A stretch of DNA of 64,000 nt from positions 310,001-374,000 of the forward strand of contig JBOFDS010000011.1 of the NCBI GenBank assembly GCA_051647245.1. Direction: 5' to 3'. The notes under the pieces were generated by a model. That model saw only the letters and a list, made by a program, of their open reading frames with translations, searched no databases and was not told where the DNA came from. Shown here piece after piece: positions 7,000 to 15,388 of the stretch. Within the stretch, counting starts at the first letter, position 1. Every line of letters begins with the position of its first letter. The DNA comes from Brevinema_A sp051647245 (GTDB lineage Bacteria; Spirochaetota; Brevinematia; Brevinematales; Brevinemataceae). The position numbers were made by a program, and so were the translations under genes.

Positions 7000-8545
7000 G
7001 GATAGGATCCTCAATTTTCATATTTAATCTGTCATCAAGTTTTCTTGTTTTCCAAGCATAAGCAATCAAGATATTCATGATAACTACGATCGAAAGAAGT
7101 AACATTCTTGTTACAAAGACGGTTGGTCTTTGTTCAGAAGCATAAGCTTCCATACTGAATCTTGCTGGTCCTTCGATGATTAACCATGATCCTAAGATCA
7201 CAAGTAAAAGAGTAGGGGTGACATATTTTAGAATGATACGATAAAAACCAGGGATTTGGATTTTTGCGCCACGATGGAGCTCTTCCCAACCCTTTTTACT
7301 GTCTATCATTAGAGCAAAGAGCACCGCTTCCATTGTTCCAAAGAGTAATAAGAAGAAGTTTCCTCCCCAAAAGTCAATTTCATCAAGTCTTGTTAAGCTT
7401 GAATCGAGAGCGACATAAATACTTACAGCAGTTGCTAAACCAACAACAATACCGAAGCTAGCTTTTTTAGGTAATTGTAATTCATCTGACCCAAAAGAAA
7501 TCACAGGTTGAAGCATGGATAAGGAAGATGTGATTCCTGCAAAGAACAATAGTAAAAACCAGATTGTCGCAAAAATCTGATCAAAGGCAATTTGAGAAAG
7601 CATCGCTGGCATAGTAATAAAACCAAGCCCAAATGTTCCACTTTCTGCAATGCTGTGTAATGCCGAGGTACCAAGGATCGCTGCAGCTGCAGGAATAATG
7701 ATAGATCCCCCGATGATGACTTCAGCAAATTCATTTGTAGCGCCGGCAGCAGCTGAAGATAAGACCATATCATCTTCTCTTTTTAAGTAAGATGCATAGT
7801 TTGCGACAGAAGCCATTCCCACACTAAGTGTGAAGAAAATTTGCCCCGCTGCTGCAAGCCATGTTTGAGGTTTTAGGAGGTGACTAAGATCTGGATTCCA
7901 CATAAAAGCTACACCTTGCATTGCCCCAGGAAGGGTTAATACTCGAATAGATAAAATCACACCTAATAATAAAAGCATAGGCATGAGAACTTTTGCTAAT
8001 TTTTCAATCCCTCTTGCAACACCAAGAGAAAGGACAATCACATTCATACAAATAGTAACACCTAAGAAAAATAATGCTGCAGGTACACCAAAGACTTTTA
8101 GTTCAAAACCAAGATACATTCCAAAGAATTCAGCAGACTGGCCATTTTTTGCCATCTCTGTGAGTAAGCCTGTAATAGAAAACCATGCATATCCAAGGAG
8201 AATAGATTCAAGATATAGGTAATAAAACGCAACAAATAAGACAGATAAGACACTGATAGATGCGGCATATTTTGCCCAAGGTTTTCTGAATATTACATTA
8301 AATCCACCGATAGGGGATCCATGTCCAAAAATACCCGCATAGCGTCCCATATTCCATTCAAGCCACATAATAGGAAGTCCAATAAGGAAGAGAGAGATAA
8401 AGTAAGGGATTAAAAATGCCCCACCACCGTTTTGTGCTACTTGCCCTGGGAAGCGTAAAAAGTTACCTAAACCAACCGCAGAACCAGCAACAGCTAGAAT
8501 GACACCAATTGATGATGCCCAAGATTCGCGTTTTGCATGCTGCAT
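6992..8545 (-). CDS. Sodium-dependent amino acid transporter, NSS (SNF) family
   Basis: 517 residues from the ATG preceded by GGAG (5-nt spacing); a longer reading frame extends 29 codons upstream without an SD. It starts MQHAKRESWASSIGVILAVA, and the NSS hallmark of helix 1, SAVGLGNFLRFPG, then NGGGAFLIPYF follow. About 11-12 hydrophobic segments are visible. NSS proteins have the LeuT fold and couple Na+ to uptake of amino acids or related compounds across the inner membrane. The substrate is not predictable; the small overlapping downstream gene resembles MetS, pointing to methionine/alanine or other neutral amino acids. Confidence 0.9.
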   Translation of the reverse strand: MQHAKRESWASSIGVILAVAGSAVGLGNFLRFPGQVAQNGGGAFLIPYFISLFLIGLPIMWLEWNMGRYAGIFGHGSPIGGFNVIFRKPWAKYAASISVLSVLFVAFYYLYLESILLGYAWFSITGLLTEMAKNGQSAEFFGMYLGFELKVFGVPAALFFLGVTICMNVIVLSLGVARGIEKLAKVLMPMLLLLGVILSIRVLTLPGAMQGVAFMWNPDLSHLLKPQTWLAAAGQIFFTLSVGMASVANYASYLKREDDMVLSSAAAGATNEFAEVIIGGSIIIPAAAAILGTSALHSIAESGTFGLGFITMPAMLSQIAFDQIFATIWFLLLFFAGITSSLSMLQPVISFGSDELQLPKKASFGIVVGLATAVSIYVALDSSLTRLDEIDFWGGNFFLLLFGTMEAVLFALMIDSKKGWEELHRGAKIQIPGFYRIILKYVTPTLLLVILGSWLIIEGPARFSMEAYASEQRPTVFVTRMLLLSIVVIMNILIAYAWKTRKLDDRLNMKIEDPIHE

Positions 8546-8603
8546 ACTAACTCCAAGAATTTTTATACAATCAATTTTTAGTAAAATGATTGTTGTTACT
8601 GCT

Positions 8604-8632
8604 ATTTTACTATATATAGCCTTGTTTGTCAA
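8604..8632 (-). promoter_or_regulatory. Promoter of the NSS transporter unit
   Basis: Minus strand TTGACA (8632-8627), 17-bp spacer, TAAAAT (8609-8604), giving a leader of about 50 nt before the ATG at 8545. Confidence 0.6.
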
Positions 8633-8734
8633 TTATTAAAACTGCATTAAACTCCACTCTTTTGATTTTTCATTTTTTCTTGAAAATATTATTAAAAAAA
8701 TATAAAGGTATTATTTGAATTTCCGATCTTTCTA

Positions 8735-8763
8735 TTAAGATATCCTATTCAAGAGGATATAAT
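8735..8763 (+). promoter_or_regulatory. Candidate promoter with internal inverted repeat, upstream of the SPOR-domain gene
   Basis: TTAAGA (8735-8740), 17-bp spacer, TATAAT (8758-8763). The spacer and -10 carry a perfect 7-bp inverted repeat, ATATCCT (8740-8746) and AGGATAT (8754-8760), 7 bp apart. A protein bound there would block the promoter. The -35 is weak, so this call is tentative. Confidence 0.4.
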
Positions 8764-8819
8764 TAAGAAAAACAAAAATAATATAGTTACATGACCATTG
8801 TTGTCAAGAGGAATTCATT

Positions 8820-9716
8820 ATGGCAAGAATTAAATTTCTAGATGTTCTTGAAGAAACCAAAGGCGGAAGTCGCTTTGAGCAAGAACAATCCTACGCACAA
8901 AATGATAGGGATTATGGTGCGGTTCAGAACCGTTACCCTATTAAAGAACGCGCATACGACCAAACAGAGTTAGATCAAGCTCCAAATTATAACGCAACAC
9001 ACGCTGCTCCGGCGAGAGAATCTCGTAGAGCACCTGAATACAATCCAGCTCCGAGAGAATCTCGTTTTTCTTTTGATGGTGGTGCAGGGGCACATCGTAT
9101 CCCAGATTCTCCTATGAAGTCCGCTCCTTCCTTGGATCTTGATGATAGTAGAACTCTTTGGACGGGTGCTTTATTTGTCTTTTTTGGTGGTCTTTTGTTT
9201 ATTTCTGGTTATTGGTTTGGAAAAAATGTTACTGATAGAGTAAAAGAAGAAAATGCACAAGTTGTTCAAACTTCTTCCAAAGAATTTAAACGTCAAGAAT
9301 TGAGCACCTTAAATGTAGCTGAATTACCTGTTGTAACACCTGTGGCAGCAGCAGATGTCTTACCAGTCGTTGAACCTGCTCTCCCAGTATTGCCAGAACT
9401 TCCTAAAAAAGAAGTTGCAAAACCTGCTGCAGCAAAAAAAGTTGCTCCAAAGATCACCCCAAAACCTGCTCCAATCACTAAAGAATATGTCATCCAGGTG
9501 TCCACTCATTCAACAATGGACGCTGCTAGAAGAATTGAAGACAGTCTTAGAGGGTCTGGTTTTTCTGCCTATATTTCTGAAAATATTGTTGGTAATGTCG
9601 TTTATTTCCGCGTGAGAATCAGAGGATTTAACACCAAAACAGATGCAGAAAGAATACTTAACGATGTCAAATCCACAGGCTTTGGCGCTGAAGGTTATGT
9701 ATTAACTCTTGATTAA
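8820..9716 (+). CDS. SPOR-domain membrane protein
   Basis: 298 residues. N-terminal cytoplasmic part rich in charged residues, Pro and Arg (with repeated PA(P)RESR segments near 60-80), a membrane span at about 112-134 (TLWTGALFVFFGGLLFISGY), a Pro/Ala/Lys/Val-rich periplasmic linker (160-220), and a C-terminal SPOR domain at about 222-298 beginning KEYVIQVSTHSTMDAARRI and ending TGFGAEGYVL. SPOR domains bind glycan strands stripped of stem peptides at the division septum, so a division or cell-wall remodelling role is likely (FtsN/DedD/DamX-like topology). It is monocistronic: SD AAGAGGA upstream, strong terminator downstream. There are no FtsN-specific motifs that I can identify. Confidence 0.85.
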   Translation: MARIKFLDVLEETKGGSRFEQEQSYAQNDRDYGAVQNRYPIKERAYDQTELDQAPNYNATHAAPARESRRAPEYNPAPRESRFSFDGGAGAHRIPDSPMKSAPSLDLDDSRTLWTGALFVFFGGLLFISGYWFGKNVTDRVKEENAQVVQTSSKEFKRQELSTLNVAELPVVTPVAAADVLPVVEPALPVLPELPKKEVAKPAAAKKVAPKITPKPAPITKEYVIQVSTHSTMDAARRIEDSLRGSGFSAYISENIVGNVVYFRVRIRGFNTKTDAERILNDVKSTGFGAEGYVLTLD

Positions 9717-9735
9717 TCTTAAAATATTTCAAAAT

Positions 9736-9766
9736 AAAAAAGCACAGAATGTTCTGTGCTTTTTTT
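9736..9766. terminator. Bidirectional terminator after the SPOR-domain gene
   Basis: Stem AGCACAGAA / TTCTGTGCT flanked by A6 and T7, a strong rho-independent terminator for both the plus gene and the convergent minus gene ending at 9770. Confidence 0.9.
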
Positions 9767-9769
9767 GAT

Positions 9770-10483
9770 TTATAGGTTTTGTTCTAAAGATAAGGACATT
9801 GTTGCGAGATTGATTTCATTATTTGAGAAACCAAGGCTGAGCAGCTCTTCTCGAGTTTTTTCTTCTTTTAGATATTGAAGAAGCGTTTCGTGTTGTTTTT
9901 GAGTAGATTGATGCTTTTTGATTTTTTGTACAGGGACGCCTTCAAAAAGTACAGAATCAGCCGAATCTTCTTTGGCAGGATCAGGTTCACTAGCAATAAT
10001 TACATCCTCTACCGATGCTTCCAATACTTTTTCTTCAACGATCACTATTTGATCCTTTGGAGAAACAGACCGTTCAAAAACATCTTCCACAGCTTCCGTG
10101 TCGACCACTAAAGAGTGCTCTTTTTTTGCGATTTGCTCTGATATTTCAGCTAGCAAGGTTTTTTTCTTCTGACGTTTTTGTTTTTGTTCAGCTTCTTCGG
10201 GAGCATCTTTCAAGTAATTAATTTTATCAAACTCTTCGAGACGCTCTTTCAAAGTCGAATCAATCTTCTGTGCAATACGTATTTTATGATCAAGTTCTTC
10301 AATTTTGTCATCAAGGATAGAAATATTTCTAGTTGTGATACGATTAAACTCCACCATAACCTTCTCCGTCTCTATCTTGAAAGCGGAAACATCTTGGTCA
10401 AATGGCTTAGTGCGTCGTTGTTTAAGTAAGAAGTACAAATTAATGATGGAGATAGTGCTGGTCAGCAAAATAAGAATTGTCAT
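9770..10483 (-). CDS. Membrane-anchored coiled-coil protein, DUF6115/SwrB-like layout
   Basis: 237 residues: an N-terminal membrane helix (MTILILLTSTISIINLYFLL), a basic stop-transfer patch (KQRRTK), a long heptad-rich coiled coil (about 35-125, for example ISILDDKIEELDHKIRIAQK), a low-complexity acidic linker (125-190), and a small helical C-terminal unit (YLKEEKTREELLSLGFSNNE) that looks like a degenerate helix-turn-helix. The order TM, coiled coil, linker, C-terminal HTH-like tail is that of DUF6115/SwrB proteins near flagellar operons in Firmicutes, but sequence identity cannot be judged by eye. Function unknown; a scaffolding role at the inner membrane is plausible. Confidence 0.65.
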   Translation of the reverse strand: MTILILLTSTISIINLYFLLKQRRTKPFDQDVSAFKIETEKVMVEFNRITTRNISILDDKIEELDHKIRIAQKIDSTLKERLEEFDKINYLKDAPEEAEQKQKRQKKKTLLAEISEQIAKKEHSLVVDTEAVEDVFERSVSPKDQIVIVEEKVLEASVEDVIIASEPDPAKEDSADSVLFEGVPVQKIKKHQSTQKQHETLLQYLKEEKTREELLSLGFSNNEINLATMSLSLEQNL

Positions 10484-10609
10484 ATGGATCCTTTAAGATT
10501 CTCTTTCTTAATGATAAAATATCATACAATAAATTGCAACTATCATAATTTTCTTTTTTTGGGATTTATGTTATACTAAGACAATAAATTCAAGGATTTG
10601 TAGCTATTT

Positions 10610-11830
10610 ATGAGAAAAATAATTTTCATCTTTCTTCTTATTACTGTTCCGCATTTCGCTCAAAGCACGCTTACGTCACTAAATATGAAGGCTGGTAATG
10701 GAGTCGCCTTTATTATGCCTCAAAAAACACTCCTTAATGATGACTTCACTGAACTAATGACAGAACTGCAAAAACTACGCTATCAGATTTCTAGTGTGGA
10801 TGGGGATTTGAATTTAAGTCTTTTGAATAGTCAAAACAGTCCCTTTGTGCGAGATGTTAATTATGTACTGAGAGTTTCTATTTTGAATGAGCTTGTAGAT
10901 TCGATTTTATCTATACAAATAGAATTACTCGATCTTAAGAGCACGAAGATCTTGACAAGAGAAATAGGTGTTCCGAGGACAAGTTTCAAAAATATCTCCA
11001 AAGATATTGATACAATGCTTCAACAACTTATCCCACAAATCGAAAACAAAGCTCTTCTTGTCGATAATGTGCAAAAGAGTCGTTTTTCTTTCACGAATAA
11101 TCTTAGAGGATTGAGAAAGGGTGATGAAATTCGTGTGCAGTATAGGCTCCCAAGAAAAGGTTTTACAGAGTCTCCTTCTATTGTGATGAGCGTCTCTTCC
11201 AATGAAATTATTGCAAGAGATCTTATGGGATTTGTTGAGATAAATGATACTGTTGTTCCAACCAGTCCCAAAAGAAATCGTTTTTCTTTAAATGTCCATG
11301 CGATGTTTCCCGCGCTGGGAGATCCATATTTGAGAGGGACTTTGGAAGGCGAAAATTGGACAAGTAATACCAAGCGTTGGCCAGCAGGATTCTCTTTAGA
11401 AGCTGAATACGAAAGGTTTCTTCCTTACCAGCTAGTTTCGACGACGGTGCTAGGTATTGATGTGGATGGTGCTCTAGGGACGCATCTGATGACAGGTCTT
11501 GGTTATAGAGGGCTTTGGGGGTCTTGGGAATTTATGCCTTATCTGAGGTTTGGTTTTATGTATAACCCTCTCAGCTTTAAAAGTCCTAGTAACTCTGATC
11601 CTATGCAAGGACTTACAATACGCGTAGGTATGGATGTTGGGATGAACATAATGAATAGAATTACTGATGATATTTTTATTGGTATTGATTTTGGTCTTCG
11701 ATGGTATTTTCATGATTTTGTTGTTCTACAAACTGCTGGTGAAAAAGTACAACCATCTTGGTCTCAGAATAAATTTCCTTTAAGTCAATTTTATCCTTAT
11801 CTTGGTTTCAAAGTAGGGTGGATTTTCTAA
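10610..11830 (+). CDS. Secreted outer-membrane beta-barrel-like protein with N-terminal periplasmic domain
   Basis: 406 residues: signal peptide MRKIIFIFLLITVPHFAQS, a periplasmic domain to about 215 that alternates helices and strands (VLRVSILNELVDSILSI, LKSTKILTREIGVP), vaguely like the CsgG/FlgO-type domains that scavenge a changeable cofactor-free lipoprotein fold, then a region with alternating aromatic/hydrophobic strands (FSLEAEYERF, GYRGLWGSWEFMPYLRFGFMYNP, GLRWYFHDFVVL) that ends in F (FKVGWIF), the C-terminal signature of BAM-inserted barrels. I infer an outer-membrane protein of unknown function. No specific family is recognised. It stands alone between opposite-strand genes; the start has a weak SD. 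Confidence 0.65.
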   Translation: MRKIIFIFLLITVPHFAQSTLTSLNMKAGNGVAFIMPQKTLLNDDFTELMTELQKLRYQISSVDGDLNLSLLNSQNSPFVRDVNYVLRVSILNELVDSILSIQIELLDLKSTKILTREIGVPRTSFKNISKDIDTMLQQLIPQIENKALLVDNVQKSRFSFTNNLRGLRKGDEIRVQYRLPRKGFTESPSIVMSVSSNEIIARDLMGFVEINDTVVPTSPKRNRFSLNVHAMFPALGDPYLRGTLEGENWTSNTKRWPAGFSLEAEYERFLPYQLVSTTVLGIDVDGALGTHLMTGLGYRGLWGSWEFMPYLRFGFMYNPLSFKSPSNSDPMQGLTIRVGMDVGMNIMNRITDDIFIGIDFGLRWYFHDFVVLQTAGEKVQPSWSQNKFPLSQFYPYLGFKVGWIF

Positions 11831-11909
11831 AGGAAATCTCAAAAAATCCGAAAATCATATACAATCATTAAATATACGTGAGTGATAATTATTTCCTAAG
11901 AGGTCAAAC

Positions 11910-12800
11910 ATGGAAATTACATTATGGGGTGTGAGAGGGTCTATGCCTACTCCTGAAGCTGATAAAATCAAAACAGGTGGAAATACTACTTGTCTCGAAA
12001 TCCGCTTAAATGATGGGTCTATTGTTATTATTGACGCTGGAACAGGACTCATTCCTCTAGGAAAAAAATTGATTAATGAATTTAAAGGTAAAACATTTCC
12101 AAAAATTTACATGATTTTGACACATATTCATTGGGATCATATCTATGGATTTCCATTTTTTGGTTTGAACTTTATGCCAGGAGTTGAGATTGATATCTAT
12201 GGCCCTGTGCAACAAAATATGAGCTTGCGTGATTCTTTGGTAGGTAGTATGGATTTTCAATATTGTCCTATTAAATTTGCTCAATTACCTTCTACAATTA
12301 ATTTTACAGAAATAGCCGAAGGCAGACATACCTTCATTCCTAATATCAATCTCGAAGTTTCTTCACATATTCATCCTGGTGGTGCGTATAGTTATCGTAT
12401 TGAGGGTGATGGTAAAGTGTTTGTCTTTAATACGGATGTTGAGCATTACCACTCTCGATTAGATCCACGAGTTGTCGAGATTTCTAAAGGTGCGGATTTG
12501 ATGATCCATGATGCTCAATACAAGCAGCAAGAGTTAGTTAATTATGCTGGTTGGGGACATTCTTCCTGGGAGCAAGCTGTTGCTGTTTCCAAAGAAGCTC
12601 AAGTAAAGGTTCTTGGGTTGACACATCATGATACGAGCCGTACGGATGAGCAAGTTGATGTCTTAGAACAAGAAGTAAAGGTAGCTTTCAATAATTCTGT
12701 TTATTGTCGTGAAGGTATGACTTTTGTCCTAAATCAAGGGGAAGATGTTTTAGTCAAGTTTAAAGGCACGGTGAACGTTTTCCCTGACTTGAAGGGATAA
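11910..12800 (+). CDS. MBL-fold metallohydrolase
   Basis: 296 residues. Opens with MEITLWGVRGSMPTPE and GGNTTCLEI, typical of the RNase Z/PhnP-like branch of the metallo-beta-lactamase fold. Metal ligands: THIHWDH (about 69-75), H151 region (SSHIHPGGAYSY), D175 area (VFNTDVEHYH), and C-terminal LTHHDTSRTDEQ. The DAGTG before the first motif (residues about 48-52) is also conserved. Such enzymes hydrolyse phosphodiesters or related bonds with two metal ions; members close to this one are often annotated as cyclic-nucleotide phosphodiesterase-like, but the substrate is unknown. The 3' end overlaps the convergent tatD gene by 51 nt. Confidence 0.85.
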   Translation: MEITLWGVRGSMPTPEADKIKTGGNTTCLEIRLNDGSIVIIDAGTGLIPLGKKLINEFKGKTFPKIYMILTHIHWDHIYGFPFFGLNFMPGVEIDIYGPVQQNMSLRDSLVGSMDFQYCPIKFAQLPSTINFTEIAEGRHTFIPNINLEVSSHIHPGGAYSYRIEGDGKVFVFNTDVEHYHSRLDPRVVEISKGADLMIHDAQYKQQELVNYAGWGHSSWEQAVAVSKEAQVKVLGLTHHDTSRTDEQVDVLEQEVKVAFNNSVYCREGMTFVLNQGEDVLVKFKGTVNVFPDLKG

Positions 12801-13523
12801 TTCTTCAAGAGGAATGTCTCTCAGGTGAGCAAAATATCTATAAGTATGCTCTACATATTGAGGGTAATTTGCTTTTCCTCGGAATGGAACAGGTGCCAAA
12901 TATGGAGCATCTGTTTCAAAGAAAATCCTATCTAAAGGTATTGTTTTAGCAAGTTCTTGGAGTTCTGTTGATTTTTTGTAAGTTAGGATCCCTGAGAAAG
13001 ATAGGTAATTATCTTTCTCCAAGATGAGATCTGCTTCTCGTTGACCATAGCTAAAACAATGGAAGATAACTGTTAATTCAGGAAAATCTTTCAAAACCTC
13101 ATAACACTCGTCAAAAGATTCCCTAGAATGAATAATCACAGGAAGATTTAGTTCTTCTGCAAGCTCTAATTGTTTCCGAAATAAAATACTTTGATCTTCG
13201 AGAGCCCCATAATGTTCATGTTTGAGGTCGATGCCGATCTCTCCTAGAGCTACGTGTTTGTAGTTTGTGAGGATGGATTTCAATTCTGTTAGGGAATGTT
13301 CCCAATTTTGATTAGCGATGTTTGCTTGATCGGGGTACAACCCTGTCGCAAAAGCAACATTTTCCAAATGATTGAGTTTGGGATAGTTGATTTTGAATTC
13401 TTGCGAATCTAACGAAATATGAATCACAAGCTCTAATGAACTGAGTGAATCTTGAAGTTCTTTTTGTTCTTCATCTTCTGAAAAAAAGGACTTATCTAGA
13501 TGAGCGTGGGTATCGATAAACAT
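12750..13523 (-). CDS. tatD: TatD family metal-dependent deoxyribonuclease
   Basis: 257 residues, full length. Signature blocks in order: MFIDTHAHLDKSFF (first two metal-binding His), ATGLYPDQAN, ALGEIGIDLKHEHYG (Glu ligand), QLELAEELNLPVIIHSRES, VIFHCFSYG, and FFETDAPYLAPVPFRGK with YVEHTYRYFAHL. TatD proteins are TIM-barrel metallohydrolases with 3'-5' exonuclease activity on DNA/RNA, acting in DNA repair or degradation. The YchF/YcfH-type paralogue cannot be distinguished. Its 3' end overlaps the MBL gene antisense by 51 nt with no terminator between them. Confidence 0.92.
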   Translation of the reverse strand: MFIDTHAHLDKSFFSEDEEQKELQDSLSSLELVIHISLDSQEFKINYPKLNHLENVAFATGLYPDQANIANQNWEHSLTELKSILTNYKHVALGEIGIDLKHEHYGALEDQSILFRKQLELAEELNLPVIIHSRESFDECYEVLKDFPELTVIFHCFSYGQREADLILEKDNYLSFSGILTYKKSTELQELAKTIPLDRIFFETDAPYLAPVPFRGKANYPQYVEHTYRYFAHLRDIPLEELSLQVRENVHRAFKLD

Positions 13524-13650
13524 ACAAAACCTCTAAAATAGAATCATAATTTTAATGATATTGTATTTATTGTCATATAAAGAGTGATTTTTTTCAAATT
13601 TTCACTACTTGGAAATTTATTAATTTTGATAAAAATTTTAAGATAAAATC

Positions 13651-13679
13651 TTGACAAAACCGAGAAAAAAGCATATAGT
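13651..13679 (+). promoter_or_regulatory. Promoter of the M23 peptidase gene
   Basis: TTGACA (13651-13656), 17-bp spacer, TATAGT (13674-13679). The predicted leader (about 55 nt) contains a short hairpin, GTAGAA/TTCTAC, before the GGAG of the gene. Confidence 0.65.
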
Positions 13680-13742
13680 AAAAGGTCTACTATTCAAATG
13701 TAGAATACTTTCTACTGAATGTGTTTAAAAATGGAGTAGTTC

Positions 13743-14756
13743 ATGGAACGTCAACGTACAAATAACACTCGTCCGCAGAATAAAATGGATCTCAAATATT
13801 TCGATAAAGATGCCGTACAAAAACATTTGGGCTTACGTGTGAAAAAATTCTTTTTAGAATTGAAGGCAAAAATTCATAAATTTGGAATCTCCCGTTTTTC
13901 TGTGATGATCATCCCTCATTCTAATAGTAAAGGTGTGAACATTCATTTGTCTAATTACGTATTGATGTTTTTTGGTCTCATTATGAGTATTACTGCCATT
14001 ACATCAACGGTTATTCTAGCTTCTGGTCAAACTAATTCACGTATAAAAGTTCGCTTGGTTGAAGAAAATAATGCTTTAGAGCAACGTTTCTACAATGTTT
14101 CTCAAACAGTTGAAAATCTTACTCAATATTTTGCTCAATTTCGTTTAGAAGTTGGCTCCATAGTGAACTCCCCTATTGAATCTACTTCCGCTTCTCTTAA
14201 TGACCCTGAACTTTCTATTATTTCCAACAATAATACCACAGAAGAAATCTATCAACTTCAAGTTTTACAAAAAGAATTAGATGTTACAAAAGAAAAAATC
14301 TTTCACCTTGGTAATTTCATGAGTGAAAATAAAAGAACCTTAAAAGAAATTCCTTCCATATATCCTGTTGCAACAAGAGCTCGAATTACATCTCGTTTTG
14401 GTGTACGTAAAAATCCTTTCGATCAAAGAGGGGTTGAGGCTCATGATGGTTTAGATCTTGCTACATTACCAGGTACTCCAATCTATGCGGCAGCTGATGG
14501 TGTAATCTCCAAAGCTGGTGTTCATGGTGGTTATGGAAATCTTGTGGAAATTCAACACAAATATGGTTTCTCCACACGTTATGGTCACTTACAAGGTTTT
14601 GCTTCTCAAGTTTATGCCAATGCTCGTGTTAAACAAGGTCAAGTTATTGGTTATGTTGGTGCGACCGGCCGTGTAACTGGTTACCACTTACATTATGAAG
14701 TTCTTATTGGTGGAACAAGAGTCAATCCAGAGCCATTTGCAATGATGCTCAGGTAA
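13743..14756 (+). CDS. M23 family peptidoglycan endopeptidase, membrane-anchored
   Basis: 337 residues: basic cytoplasmic N-terminus (1-70), membrane span at about 73-97 (VLMFFGLIMSITAITSTVIL), coiled-coil region (about 100-200, EENNALEQRFYNVSQTVENL), then an M23/LytM domain (about 215-335). Zinc ligands are complete: H-x3-D in AHDGLDLA, and HLHYE near the C-terminus; YGHLQ and GYVGATGRVTGYH are also typical. It should cut peptide cross-links in peptidoglycan from the periplasmic face. The coiled coil resembles EnvC/NlpD-like regulators, but because all catalytic residues are kept, an active enzyme is expected. Monocistronic with its own promoter and terminator. Confidence 0.9.
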   Translation: MERQRTNNTRPQNKMDLKYFDKDAVQKHLGLRVKKFFLELKAKIHKFGISRFSVMIIPHSNSKGVNIHLSNYVLMFFGLIMSITAITSTVILASGQTNSRIKVRLVEENNALEQRFYNVSQTVENLTQYFAQFRLEVGSIVNSPIESTSASLNDPELSIISNNNTTEEIYQLQVLQKELDVTKEKIFHLGNFMSENKRTLKEIPSIYPVATRARITSRFGVRKNPFDQRGVEAHDGLDLATLPGTPIYAAADGVISKAGVHGGYGNLVEIQHKYGFSTRYGHLQGFASQVYANARVKQGQVIGYVGATGRVTGYHLHYEVLIGGTRVNPEPFAMMLR

Positions 14757-14770
14757 AATTTTAAAAATTT

Positions 14771-14833
14771 AAGACAATAAAAGTAAAGAATTCTCTATTA
14801 TTTTATACAGAATTCACTTTTATTGTCTTTTTT
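14771..14833 (+). terminator. Long-stem intrinsic terminator after the M23 peptidase gene
   Basis: AAGACAATAAAAGT (14771-14784) pairs with ACTTTTATTGTCTT (14816-14829), and GAATTC copies inside extend the stem; a T run follows. An unusually long stem of about 20 bp. Confidence 0.85.
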
Positions 14834-14875
14834 CGTATACAAAATATAAATTCGCTGCTTAGCAGGGAGCTAAAA

Positions 14876-15367
14876 ATGGCTAATATCTATCTAGGAATTA
14901 ATGAGTCCGATCTTTACGTTGTTGTAGAAGGTCGTGGTACTGCTGAATATTGTCCCAACTTAAATGATAAATTTGATTGCGTTCTTCAATCAATGAATAT
15001 CCAAAACATCTTCTTCGATGTTAAAAATGCTGACTATGTAGATAGTTCATTTATTGGGTTAATTTTGTGTGTGAAGAAAAAATTCAAAAATCAACACGTT
15101 GCTCTTCTTAATCCAAATTCTTCGATTATTGAAATTTTTAAAATCATGGGCTTAGATTCATTTATTTCTATTCATGAGGATCCTTCAAAAATCTGTACTA
15201 ATTCTATTTCTCAGATAGATCAAAAGTTTGAGCATTCTATCTGTGATATCAAACTCTTGCTTGAGTCTCATCAAGAGATCATGCAGACAAGTCCAGAGAA
15301 TAAAAAACGCTTCGCTCTTGTTGAGAAAGTTTTTGCACAAGAGTTACAGAAAAAAGCGTCTCTCTAA
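14876..15367 (+). CDS. STAS-domain protein (anti-sigma factor antagonist-like)
   Basis: 163 residues. The first 100 form a STAS domain: LGINESDLYVVVEGRGTAEYC, then IQNIFFDVKNADYVDSSFIG, where the serine after YVD is at the position phosphorylated in SpoIIAA-like proteins, and LLNPNSSIIEIFKIMGLDSFI. The remaining 60 residues are helical and charged. STAS antagonists free a partner by binding an anti-sigma kinase, or act as scaffolds in switching networks. No kinase or phosphatase partner gene is adjacent; lpxA follows after 21 bp and could be cotranscribed. Partner unknown. Confidence 0.8.
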   Translation: MANIYLGINESDLYVVVEGRGTAEYCPNLNDKFDCVLQSMNIQNIFFDVKNADYVDSSFIGLILCVKKKFKNQHVALLNPNSSIIEIFKIMGLDSFISIHEDPSKICTNSISQIDQKFEHSICDIKLLLESHQEIMQTSPENKKRFALVEKVFAQELQKKASL

Positions 15368-15388
15368 TTTTTATAAAACAGGAATTTT

